From the NCBI RefSeq assembly GCF_001584165.1, contig NZ_CP013233.1, positions 124,001 through 188,000 on the forward strand: 64,000 nucleotides of DNA, read 5' to 3'. The position numbers and the translations under genes were made by a program. Below, piece after piece: positions 24,552 through 32,280 of the stretch. The notes under the pieces are model-generated. The model did no database searches, was not told where the DNA came from, and saw nothing but the letters and a program-made list of their open reading frames with translations. The stretch is from Collimonas arenae. GTDB lineage: Bacteria > Pseudomonadota > Gammaproteobacteria > Burkholderiales > Burkholderiaceae_D. The stretch's first letter is position 1, and every line of letters starts with the position of its first letter.

Positions 24552-26207
24552 TTATTTTTTGGCTTTCTTGCCCGCCTTCGCTTTTCCGCCGCTTGTCTTG
24601 GCGGCTGTCACGGCCTTGCTGCTGCCGCTGCCTTTCTCAAACTGCGCATAAAATTCTTCCGCCAGCTTGCGGATCGCGCGGCCGATGTTGGCGTAATCGT
24701 ATTCGTTGAGATTGGCCAGCGACACCCGCGCCGATGCATGCGCAGTGCCAAAGCCGCGACCCGGCAGCAGGATGACACCGGTTTCCTCTGCCAGCCTGAA
24801 CAGCGCTTCGTTCGGTTTCAGGCGCTTGACCATCCACTTGGCAAAAGCGGCGCTGTACATTTGCGTGGCCAGCGGTTCCAGGTCAAGCAGATGATAGTAG
24901 TTGACCGAATCGGGATCGACCGGCACCGGCAAGCCCAGCGCACGGTACAGCGCTTCCTTGCGGCGCAGGACGATGCGCTTCATCGATTTCTTGTAACTCT
25001 CCGGCTCATCCATTAGCGAGAACAGCGAGAACAGCACCATCTGCACCTGTACCGGTGTTGAGAGCCCGGCGGTATGGTTGAGCGCGACGGTACGGCTGTC
25101 GGCTACCAGGCGGTCGATGAATTTCAGCTTGCGCGGTTCGGTGGTGATCGAGTTGTAGCGCAGGTCGAGTTCCTTGCGGCGCGCTTCCGGCAGGGCAGCT
25201 ATCTTGGCGTCGAGGATGTTGTCTTCGTGGGTTGCAACCACGCCCATGCGCCAGCCGGTGGCGCCGAAATATTTCGAGAATGAATATACCAGGATCGTGT
25301 TGTACGGACACATCGCGAACAGCGATACGAAGTCGTCGGCGAAGGTGCCGTAGACATCGTCGGTGAGGATGATCAGATCCGGCCGCTTCTTGACGATCTC
25401 GGCGATGTAGGCCAGCGTTTCGTCGTTGATACGCACCGACGGCGGATTGCTGGGGTTGACCAGAAAGAAGGCCTTGACCTTGGGGTCGAGCAGCTTGTCG
25501 AGCTCCTGCTTGGTGAATTGCCAGTTGTTTTCCGGCGGAGCATCGATCATCAGCTCCACCAGCTGGTAGTCGTTCAGGTGCGGGATCTCGATGTAAGGTG
25601 TGAAGATCGGCATGCCGAGGGCGATGGTGTCGCCGGCCTTGATGAGGTGATTTTCGCGCAGGCTGTTGAAGATGTAGGTCATGGCGGCGGTGCCGCCTTC
25701 GACTGCATACATGTCGAATTTGCCGGAAAACGGGTGCTTGCCTACCATTTCGCGGTGGATGTAATGACCGACGATTTTTTCGCTGTGACGTAGCATGCGA
25801 TCCGGTACCGGGTAGTTGCAACCGAGGATGGCTTCGCACATTTCATAGATGAAATCGCCGGCGGACATGCCAAGCTGGTCGCGCACGTACGATACAGCGG
25901 CTTCGATGAAGCGGATGCCGGGGACGCCGGGACGGGATTTGGCGAATATTTCGAAGCGTGCTTCGATGCCGTCGCGTTGCGGGAAGCCGCCGACGTCTTC
26001 CATATAGATGTAAGAGCGTTCAGCTTCGGTCATGGCGAACAGGCCGAACTGGAAGAAGCCGTGACGCGGGGTGGTGGCGAGGAAATTGGGATTGCCGCGG
26101 CCGGCATTGAGCATTGAGCGGTCGCTCTTGGAGGCGACCTGGATGAGTGCATCTTTTAATTCGAACGGGCTTAACAGAGCGAGCTTTTCTGGGTTGCTGA
26201 AATCCAT
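24552..26207 (-). CDS. asdA: Bifunctional aspartate aminotransferase/L-aspartate 4-decarboxylase
   Basis: 551 residues, close to the known AsdA/AspD length. PLP enzyme that releases the beta-carboxyl of aspartate as CO2 and forms alanine. Schiff-base lysine K312 lies in YSFSKYFGATGWRMG. Other family marks are MLNAGRGNPNFLATTPRHGFFQFG near the start and NPSNPPSVRI at 251-260. The last 30 residues are a Lys/Ala-rich tail beyond the usual family end. The aspartate:alanine antiporter gene lies upstream, so together they can run the aspartate/alanine exchange cycle that consumes a proton per turn. GGAG precedes the ATG. A 0.5-kb repeat block separates the two genes. Confidence 0.95.
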   Translation of the reverse strand: MDFSNPEKLALLSPFELKDALIQVASKSDRSMLNAGRGNPNFLATTPRHGFFQFGLFAMTEAERSYIYMEDVGGFPQRDGIEARFEIFAKSRPGVPGIRFIEAAVSYVRDQLGMSAGDFIYEMCEAILGCNYPVPDRMLRHSEKIVGHYIHREMVGKHPFSGKFDMYAVEGGTAAMTYIFNSLRENHLIKAGDTIALGMPIFTPYIEIPHLNDYQLVELMIDAPPENNWQFTKQELDKLLDPKVKAFFLVNPSNPPSVRINDETLAYIAEIVKKRPDLIILTDDVYGTFADDFVSLFAMCPYNTILVYSFSKYFGATGWRMGVVATHEDNILDAKIAALPEARRKELDLRYNSITTEPRKLKFIDRLVADSRTVALNHTAGLSTPVQVQMVLFSLFSLMDEPESYKKSMKRIVLRRKEALYRALGLPVPVDPDSVNYYHLLDLEPLATQMYSAAFAKWMVKRLKPNEALFRLAEETGVILLPGRGFGTAHASARVSLANLNEYDYANIGRAIRKLAEEFYAQFEKGSGSSKAVTAAKTSGGKAKAGKKAKK

Positions 26208-26373
26208 TTCCGATACTCCTTATTCAAAATGTCGAGTCCGCAGTGGCGGGCTCGGGGTGAGGCGGCTAAGAATTCTTTGTTGTCTTCTTGCGGGCGGATG
26301 GCTGGCGTTCGGTTTCTGCTTGTCGTTTCTTGATGCGATTTCTATTTGGTGCCAATGGCTACGCGCACACATT

Positions 26374-26449
26374 AGTTAAATGGGGTCAGAGTTTTTTTTC
26401 GCGGCTTCTTGCGAAAATTACTCTGACCCCTTTTAACGGGCCACGGAGT
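26374..26449. repeat. 76-bp palindromic repeat, copy A (GGGGTCAGAG family)
   Basis: Runs from AGTTAAATGGGGTCAGAG to TTAACGGGCCACGGAGT. Inside, GGGGTCAGAGT pairs with ACTCTGACCCC around a TTTTTTTCGCGG...CGAAAATT core. A nearly identical copy lies at 26803-26878 in the same orientation. Confidence 0.9.
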
Positions 26450-26802
26450 AAGTGTGGTGGTGCATTCAGAATTTACGGCCGTCGTTACTTAATGCGGTCG
26501 GCGCTCCGTGGATACTAGCCGGGGGCGGCCCGGCAGCCGCTCACTTTCTTTGCTTCGCCAAAGAAAGTGAGCAAAGAAAGGCGATCGCACAGCCGTTGCC
26601 CGCCTTCGGCGGGTCCCCAAATGAGCCGTGCGCCAGTCGGATGGGACACATACTCGCTGCGCTCAAACATGTGTCCCATAATTCCCGACTGTCGCACGTC
26701 CCATTTGGCAACGTCAGCATGCGAAAAGTCAAAAGCAACGTCAAAGTCAACGTCAACGTCAAAAACAGCTGCAACTGCAACTTCAAAACCATAACCACCG
26801 GT
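26450..26802. repeat. Non-coding block of palindromes between the 76-bp repeats
   Basis: 353 bp without a believable gene. It holds a 14-bp perfect hairpin at 26539-26572 (TCACTTTCTTTG, loop CTTCGC, CAAAGAAAGTGA). A long imperfect hairpin follows at 26617-26708, with about 45-base arms from CCAAATGAG to CCCATTTGG. Then comes a low-complexity run of GTCAAC/GTCAAA units at 26727-26776. Short open frames here are by-products of the repeats. The layout suggests accumulated REP-type or other non-autonomous mobile sequences. Confidence 0.75.
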
Positions 26803-26878
26803 AGTTAAATGGGGTCAGAGTTTTTTTTCGCGGCCTTTTGCGAAAATTACTCTGACCCCTTTTAACGGGCCACGGAGT
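26803..26878. repeat. 76-bp palindromic repeat, copy B (GGGGTCAGAG family)
   Basis: Same sequence as copy A apart from a couple of bases in the central TTC/CTT segment. It ends seven bases before the aspT stop codon, so it lies in the 3' untranslated part of aspT. Confidence 0.9.
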
Positions 26879-26884
26879 TCATAT

Positions 26885-28570
26885 TCACACCAACGCTACA
26901 ATCAACGGCCCCAACAACGTCAGGAATACATTCGCCAGTGCGTACGTGATCGCAAACGGTACTGTTGGAATCGAATTTTCCGCCTTGTCCAGCACTTCGC
27001 CGAAAGCGGGGTTGGCGCTGCGGGAGCCGCTGAGGGCGCCGGCGAAGATGGCGGTGTTGTCGTAGCGCAGGATGTAGCGGCCGATCAGCATGGTCAGGAT
27101 CATCGGCAGGATCGTCACCACCACGCCGACGCCGAAGATCGTGAAACCTTGCTGCTTGACGGTTTGCACCGCCTGCAGGCCGGATGACAGGCCGACCACC
27201 ACCACGAAACCGGCCAAGCCCAGGTCTTTCAGAATCTGCACGGCGCCGGCCGGCATTTCACCGAATGTTTGATGCTTGGAGCGGAACCAGCCGAACAACA
27301 GACCGGAGAGCAGGGCGCCGCCGCCGCTGCCCAGCGTCAGCGGGATCGAGCCGACCTTGGCCACCAACAACCCGACCAGCAGGCCGACCACCAGGCCGGC
27401 GCCGAGGTAGACGAAATCGGTCTTGGCGCTCGGCACGATCACATAGCCGACGATACTTGCGACCCGCTTGACGTCTTGTTCGGCACCGTAGATGGACACC
27501 ACGTCACCCACCTGTACGATAGTCTCCGGCAGCATCGGCAATACTCGTCCCATGCGGCTGATCTGCACCACGAAAATGCCATGGCGCACGCCACCTGCAG
27601 TCTGGGTGCGGATTTCTTCAACGCTCTTGTTGTGGAATTCCTTGTTGCTCAGCACTACATCGCGGTGCTGCATGGTCAGCTCCATGCCTTCCACTGCATA
27701 CACTTCCTTGCCGAGAAATCCGGATGTGCTGACTACCGCTTCGCGCCGGCCGACTACCAGCACGATGTCATGCGGCTGCAGTTCCAGTTGTGGATTGACT
27801 TCGATCACCTGGCCACCGCGTTTGACGCGTTCGATGGTGACGGCAGTAGCCGGATCGAGATTCTCGACTTCCTCGACCGTGATCTTGCTCTGGGTGATTT
27901 CATACAGTCGGCCGACGAGTTCCGGCAGCGCCGCATGCTGGCCCGGTCCCAGCACCTTGACTCCGGCCTGCATCGCAGTCTCGGCCTTGATCGCGTCTTC
28001 GCGAATGCTGCGCCCCATCAGTTTCGGCAAGATGTTGACGCAGACGATGATCGCACCGAATGAGCCGAATACATAGGTCACCGCGTAGCCGACGGCGACG
28101 TTGCCTTGCAGGCGCGCCACCTCGGCCGCATCCAGCCCAAGCTTGGTGATGGCATCGCCGGCGGTGCCGATGATCGCCGACTGCGTCAGGCCGCCGGCGG
28201 CGACACCCGCCGCCAGGCCCTTGTCGAGGCCAAACAGCTTGGCCATGATCACCACCGTCGCCAAACCGGTCAGCGCCAGGATCGCCGCCAGGATGATTTC
28301 CCGGATCGACTGCTTGCCAAGGGAGTTGAAGAATTGCGGTCCGCTTTCGTAGCCGACCGCATAAATGAACAGCGCGAATAACACCGCCTTGACGCCGGGA
28401 TCGATGTGTACCCCGACCTGGCTCACCAGCACCGCCACCAACAACGAACCGGCGACGCCGCCCAATTGGAATTTCCCGAATTTGATCTTGCCGATTGCGT
28501 AACCGACCGCCAGCGATAAAAACAGTGCTATTTCAGGGGATTTCTTGAATAACTCGTGCAGCCATTCCAT
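26885..28570 (-). CDS. aspT: Aspartate:alanine antiporter AspT
   Basis: 561 residues. AAEx-family transporter with two membrane halves around a cytoplasmic region. The first half includes GYAIGKIKFGKFQLGGVAGSLLVAVLV and GVAAGGLTQSAIIGTAGDA. Two TrkA-C-like domains follow (about 205-290 and 295-380). The second half has LTLGSGGGALLSGLLFGWFRS and FAGALSGSRSANPAFG. The paired G/S-rich motifs are diagnostic. It exchanges aspartate(-) for alanine, generating membrane potential when coupled to AsdA. The start at 28570 has AAAGGA eight bases upstream; the ATG at 28579 is too close to that site. Confidence 0.93.
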   Translation of the reverse strand: MEWLHELFKKSPEIALFLSLAVGYAIGKIKFGKFQLGGVAGSLLVAVLVSQVGVHIDPGVKAVLFALFIYAVGYESGPQFFNSLGKQSIREIILAAILALTGLATVVIMAKLFGLDKGLAAGVAAGGLTQSAIIGTAGDAITKLGLDAAEVARLQGNVAVGYAVTYVFGSFGAIIVCVNILPKLMGRSIREDAIKAETAMQAGVKVLGPGQHAALPELVGRLYEITQSKITVEEVENLDPATAVTIERVKRGGQVIEVNPQLELQPHDIVLVVGRREAVVSTSGFLGKEVYAVEGMELTMQHRDVVLSNKEFHNKSVEEIRTQTAGGVRHGIFVVQISRMGRVLPMLPETIVQVGDVVSIYGAEQDVKRVASIVGYVIVPSAKTDFVYLGAGLVVGLLVGLLVAKVGSIPLTLGSGGGALLSGLLFGWFRSKHQTFGEMPAGAVQILKDLGLAGFVVVVGLSSGLQAVQTVKQQGFTIFGVGVVVTILPMILTMLIGRYILRYDNTAIFAGALSGSRSANPAFGEVLDKAENSIPTVPFAITYALANVFLTLLGPLIVALV

Positions 28571-28931
28571 AACGAACATCCTTTCATGACGAGACTTCCG
28601 GATTGTTCAACGAACCAGCGTGTCGCGACCTGGCCGGCCGATGCGAGCGGGTTTGCAAGCATTGGATGCCCGCATGGCAGGTTCATGGTGCAAAAAATTA
28701 TCTAGGCAAGTTGCCAAAAAGAATCGTCATGATAGCAGAATCACCATTGTCGAAATTAACAAATTGGAATTTTTATTGGAATCTGCTAGGAGCTGTGGAT
28801 ATTCACTCCGGATACGCGAACCTGCAGCGGGCATTGCAGGCCACGGTGTTACGAGGCGGCGAAATATGCATTGCCGGATCATATCCTTGTCAACGGCGCC
28901 CCCTGACCGCCGCAGCAGGTCGGTGGCTGGA
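28571..28931. other. Intergenic region upstream of aspT, no gene seen
   Basis: 361 bp with lower G+C in the middle (about 28680-28800). It must hold the aspT promoter; a TTGACA on the minus strand (28889-28894) with CATATT 19 bases on is a weak candidate. A six-pair CCTGCA/TGCAGG hairpin lies near 28822-28841. No ribosome site with a convincing frame is present. Confidence 0.5.
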
Positions 28932-29561
28932 TTAGGCTGGCAGCATATCCTCTGCGGCGGTCTGTTGCCAGGCGTCCAGCTCCTGTACGCGGCCGAACCA
29001 GGCTTGCAGATGTTCGTAGCGGTTCAGCGATACGCCCCCCGGTTCCGCCGCCATCAAGGGCGCGGCGATGGCCAGGTCAGCCAGGGTCAGGTTGTTTCCC
29101 GATACCCACTGACGGCGCGCCATGTGGCCATCCAGCACGCCTGCATAGGATTCCAGGTCGACCATGCCACGCTTCAATTCGACCGGGTCAGGCCGGCCGG
29201 CGCCGATCAGGCCCTTGATGAAATTTTCCCAGTAAAAAATGCCGATCGCCGGCGCCAGATGCTGGGCCGACCAGAACATCCAGCGGTTGACGTCGGCGCG
29301 CGCCCGCAGTTCAGTTGGATAGACGGTCTGGCCCGGGGTCTTGTCGGCCAGGTATTGCATGATTGCGCAGGATTCCCAGAGTGTGAAATCGCCATCTACC
29401 AGTACCGGGATTTTTTCGTTTGGATTGATGGTCAGCAGGTGCTTGCGCTGCTCCGCGCTGGAGAGGTCAACCAGCACCAGGTCGACCTGCTGCTTGAGAT
29501 GATGGGCGGTCATGATGGCGCGGCGGGCATTGAATGAGATTGGGTGATGATAGAGGCGCAT
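28932..29561 (-). CDS. Glutathione S-transferase family protein
   Basis: 209 residues. Thioredoxin-like N-domain (MRLYHHPISFNARRAIMTAHHL, NPNEKIPVLVDGDF, then WESCAIMQYLADK). The helical C-domain contains GNNLTLADLAIAAPL. The S/N-A-R-R sequence in the first helix takes the place of the catalytic Tyr/Ser of classical GSTs. GGAG precedes the ATG. It lies 85 bp downstream of a WYL regulator on the same strand and may be its target. Confidence 0.92.
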   Translation of the reverse strand: MRLYHHPISFNARRAIMTAHHLKQQVDLVLVDLSSAEQRKHLLTINPNEKIPVLVDGDFTLWESCAIMQYLADKTPGQTVYPTELRARADVNRWMFWSAQHLAPAIGIFYWENFIKGLIGAGRPDPVELKRGMVDLESYAGVLDGHMARRQWVSGNNLTLADLAIAAPLMAAEPGGVSLNRYEHLQAWFGRVQELDAWQQTAAEDMLPA

Positions 29562-29646
29562 GATGATTTTCTCCGGTTGTTGTGATGCGGTGAAATCATC
29601 TTAGTCCGGGTTGCTGACAGCTAATGTCAGTAGTCTTTTGCTAGGC

Positions 29647-30348
29647 TTAGCTGTCCAACAACTGGTTTTCCTGGCGCCAGGCTTGCAGCAGCACGCTGCG
29701 TTGTTGCGGATAACGCTCTTTGGTGACGGTCAGGAGGCCGATCCGGTCGCAGCGGAAGTGACGGAAACTGGCGCGCAGCTCGCACCAGGCGACGACCAGG
29801 CGCTTGCCTTCGAAAAACGCCAGTGCGATCGGCCAGATCAAGCGCTCGCTGGCTTTACCGTTCTCATCGCGATAGCTGATGCTGATTTTGTGCTGGCGCC
29901 GGATTGCTTCGCGAATCGGCCCGAGCGTAATGCTGCTGAGGGGCTCCGCCTGGTAGCTGGCCGCCCACAGACCCATGTTGGCCATGTTGTCGCGCAGATC
30001 GGCCGGCGAAGCGGTAGCGATCTTGCTGAGTGCATTGGCGGCGGCCTGGCTCAAGCCCGCGTCGCCTTGTTGCTGGACCCAGCGAGCACCCAGCACCAAC
30101 GCTTCCAGTTCATCCTCGTTGAACATGAGGGGCGGCAGGAAAAAGCCGGAGCGCAGCACGTAGCCAAGACCTGCCTCACCTTCCACCGGCGCGCCCAGCT
30201 CGATCAGGGTTTGCATGTCGCGGTAGATGGTGCGCACCGAGACCGCCAGATCCTCGGCCAGCCGCGCCGCCGTGACCGGGCGCCGGTGGCCGCGCAGTGC
30301 GTCCATCAGCATGAACAACCGTCCGGTACGGCTTGCCGCTTGTGCCAA
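29647..30348 (-). CDS. YafY-type regulator (HTH + WYL domain), second copy
   Basis: 233 residues. HTH_11 at about 8-60 (GRLFMLMDALRGHRRPVTAARLAEDLAVSVRTIYRDMQTL). A short GYVLRSGFFLPPLMFNEDELEALVLG linker follows, then the WYL domain (about 135-215, with IWPIALAFFEGKRLVVAWCELR). It is a shorter relative of the regulator at 6617. Both have an enzyme gene nearby; here that is the GST downstream. Confidence 0.9.
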   Translation of the reverse strand: MAQAASRTGRLFMLMDALRGHRRPVTAARLAEDLAVSVRTIYRDMQTLIELGAPVEGEAGLGYVLRSGFFLPPLMFNEDELEALVLGARWVQQQGDAGLSQAAANALSKIATASPADLRDNMANMGLWAASYQAEPLSSITLGPIREAIRRQHKISISYRDENGKASERLIWPIALAFFEGKRLVVAWCELRASFRHFRCDRIGLLTVTKERYPQQRSVLLQAWRQENQLLDS

Positions 30349-30380
30349 CGCCAGTCTCCTCGCCTAAGTTGCGACGCCGC

Positions 30381-31526
30381 TTATTTGGTCACCGTCAGCA
30401 GGGTTTGCTGGCCGTTCCGGAAAGTGTAGATCGACAGCGTGCCGTTGCGGATATCGCCGTTCTTGTCGAAGGCGATCTTGCCGGTGACGCCGGTGTGCTG
30501 GATCTTGGCCAGCGCCGGCAGGTATGTTTTCGGATCGACCGAATTGGCCTTCTGCATGGCGTCGGCAATGGTCATCACTGCATCGTAGGTGTACGGCGCG
30601 TACTGCACGATATCGGTCTGGTATTTTTTCTTGTAGGCGGCTTTGAAGGCGTCCAGCGGTGCATTGTCCTCGACACCGCCGGCGATTGCGCAATATACGT
30701 TGTCGTCGACCAGGCCTTCACCGGCCAGACGCGGCAGGGCTGAGGTGCAGATCGCGTCGCCGCCCATGAACTTGGCGTTGATGCCGAGCTGGCGGATCTG
30801 GCGCAGCATGGCGCCGGCGCTAGCGTCGATGCCGCCGAAGAAAATCAGGTCTGGCTTCTTGGCCTTGACTGCGGTCAGGATGGCGCTGAAATCGATGGCG
30901 CGGTCGCTGGTGTACTGGGTGGCGACGATCTCGACGCCATTGGCTTTGGCGTCCTTGGCGAACTCGGTCGCCAATCCCTGGCCGTAGGCAGTACGGTCAT
31001 CAATCACGGCAACCCGTTTGGCGTGCAGGGTCTTGGCGGCGTAGCGTCCCATCACGGCGCCCAGCTGGCTGTCGTTGGCGACCACGCGGAAAGTGGTGTT
31101 GAAGCCTTGTTGAGTATATTTGGCACTGGTGGCCGAAGGCGAAATTTGCGGGATGCCGGCATCGTAGTAGATCTTCGAGGCAGGGATCGAGGTACCCGAT
31201 TGCAGGTGGCCGATCACTGCCGCCACCTTGGCGTCGACCAGCTTCTGCGCTACCGAGGTGGCTTGTTTCGGATCGCTGGCGTCGTCTTCAGCCTGCAACA
31301 CGAACTTGATCTTTTTGCCATCGATGACAATACCCTTGGCGTTCAGGTCGTCGATTGCCATGCGCGCGCCGTTCTCATTGTCCTTTCCGACATGGGCGAC
31401 CGGGCCGGTAATCGGGCCGACGTGGGCAATCCTGACTACTTGCTCCTGCGGCTGTGCATGGGCGGTAGAGGCCACCACTGCGGCTACGGCCAGGGTAAGT
31501 GCGCTCATCTTGGCATTGATCTGCAT
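30381..31526 (-). CDS. Periplasmic binding protein for branched-chain amino acids (LivJ/LivK type), stand-alone
   Basis: 381 residues from the ATG at 31526, with GGAG nine bases upstream; a longer frame to 31718 lacks a signal at its start. Signal peptide about 1-24 (ALTLAVAAVVASTAHA). The Leu/Ile/Val-binding fold follows with VRIAHVGPITGPVAHVGKDNENG, VAAVIGHLQSGTSIPAS and QISPSATSAKYT. No permease or ATPase genes are adjacent, so it either shares a transporter encoded elsewhere or acts as a sensor partner. Confidence 0.93.
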   Translation of the reverse strand: MQINAKMSALTLAVAAVVASTAHAQPQEQVVRIAHVGPITGPVAHVGKDNENGARMAIDDLNAKGIVIDGKKIKFVLQAEDDASDPKQATSVAQKLVDAKVAAVIGHLQSGTSIPASKIYYDAGIPQISPSATSAKYTQQGFNTTFRVVANDSQLGAVMGRYAAKTLHAKRVAVIDDRTAYGQGLATEFAKDAKANGVEIVATQYTSDRAIDFSAILTAVKAKKPDLIFFGGIDASAGAMLRQIRQLGINAKFMGGDAICTSALPRLAGEGLVDDNVYCAIAGGVEDNAPLDAFKAAYKKKYQTDIVQYAPYTYDAVMTIADAMQKANSVDPKTYLPALAKIQHTGVTGKIAFDKNGDIRNGTLSIYTFRNGQQTLLTVTK

Positions 31527-31588
31527 CTGTTTTCTCCGGAATTCGATGTGAAGTTCCGCAATTATCCCAGTCTCCCGGCAACTGCGCT

Positions 31589-32071
31589 CTATTGGTTTTG
31601 CGGGTTTTTTGTTGCAGTGGCGATGCCGTTCCAGGATGTGCCGCCGCATTTCCCGGTCTGAGTCAATAGCCAGCCCTGCAACTGCTTGTCGATCACCAGC
31701 GGATCGCTGCTGAAGCACTCCCCCTTGGGCGCCGACTTGTTTTGCCCGATCGACACAAACAACGGCCCCTTGGGCTCGACAATCGGCTCGCTGCTGCGCA
31801 CTTTCCCAGAACCCAGGTCGACGTTGCAGTCGTAGCGGCGGCCGGAAGTGTCCGCAGTGACGATGCCGACCATGCCATGATTCATCGGATAGACATTCTC
31901 GACAAAAATTGTGTCGCCCCTGGGGTGTTTCTGCAAGCAGGCATTGGCGGCCTGCATGACATCCTTGTCGCGCAACATGCCGGCGACCGTCATCGAAATG
32001 TCGTCGTCTGCCGAGGCGTTGCCTGAGGCCAGTACGGCACTAAGCAAAAAGAGGATAGGAAAGATTTTCAT
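31589..32071 (-). CDS. Secreted protein of unknown function
   Basis: 160 residues. Signal peptide about 1-21 (ILFLLSAVLASGNASA). The mature part has four cysteines that could form two disulfides, and contains GDTIFVENVYPMNHGMVGIVTAD. The AAGGG site before the ATG supports the start. No family recognised. It is followed on the same strand by the amino acid-binding protein gene 62 bp away from its stop, but in the order binding-protein-downstream. Confidence 0.65.
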   Translation of the reverse strand: MKIFPILFLLSAVLASGNASADDDISMTVAGMLRDKDVMQAANACLQKHPRGDTIFVENVYPMNHGMVGIVTADTSGRRYDCNVDLGSGKVRSSEPIVEPKGPLFVSIGQNKSAPKGECFSSDPLVIDKQLQGWLLTQTGKCGGTSWNGIATATKNPQNQ

Positions 32072-32159
32072 GACGACCCTTGAGTTTACGAACGCAACAC
32101 ACTAAACGACCTGGCGCAATGGATGGCTGCCTCTAATATATCCGGCAAGCCACAGATTG

Positions 32160-32193
32160 CTGACATCACACTGTCATATTCCTTTGCAACAAT
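32160..32193 (+). promoter_or_regulatory. Pho-box repeat and -10 upstream of phosphoesterase 2
   Basis: CTGACATCACACTGTCAT (32160-32177) is two CTGTCAT repeats with the four-base PhoB spacing, 13 of 14 positions matching. Ten bases further is AACAAT as a -10. The gene start is 32281. Confidence 0.7.
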
Positions 32194-32280
32194 AAAAGAT
32201 TAGTTTAGATTCATGCTGCTTGCATCTGTTTGCACGCATGGAGACAGACCTTTATTGAAATCCAACAACAGGATAATTCC

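Noticed and set aside
26727..26776. GTCAAC/GTCAAA repeats as a possible CRISPR
   Set aside because: Units are only six bases, contiguous and without spacers.
26452..26808. Short open frames within the repeat block
   Set aside because: They cover hairpins and a low-complexity run, have no ribosome sites and no protein-like composition.
28620..29537. Plus-strand frame of 305 codons
   Set aside because: It is the complement of the GST gene at 28932-29561, which has clear family motifs and a ribosome site.
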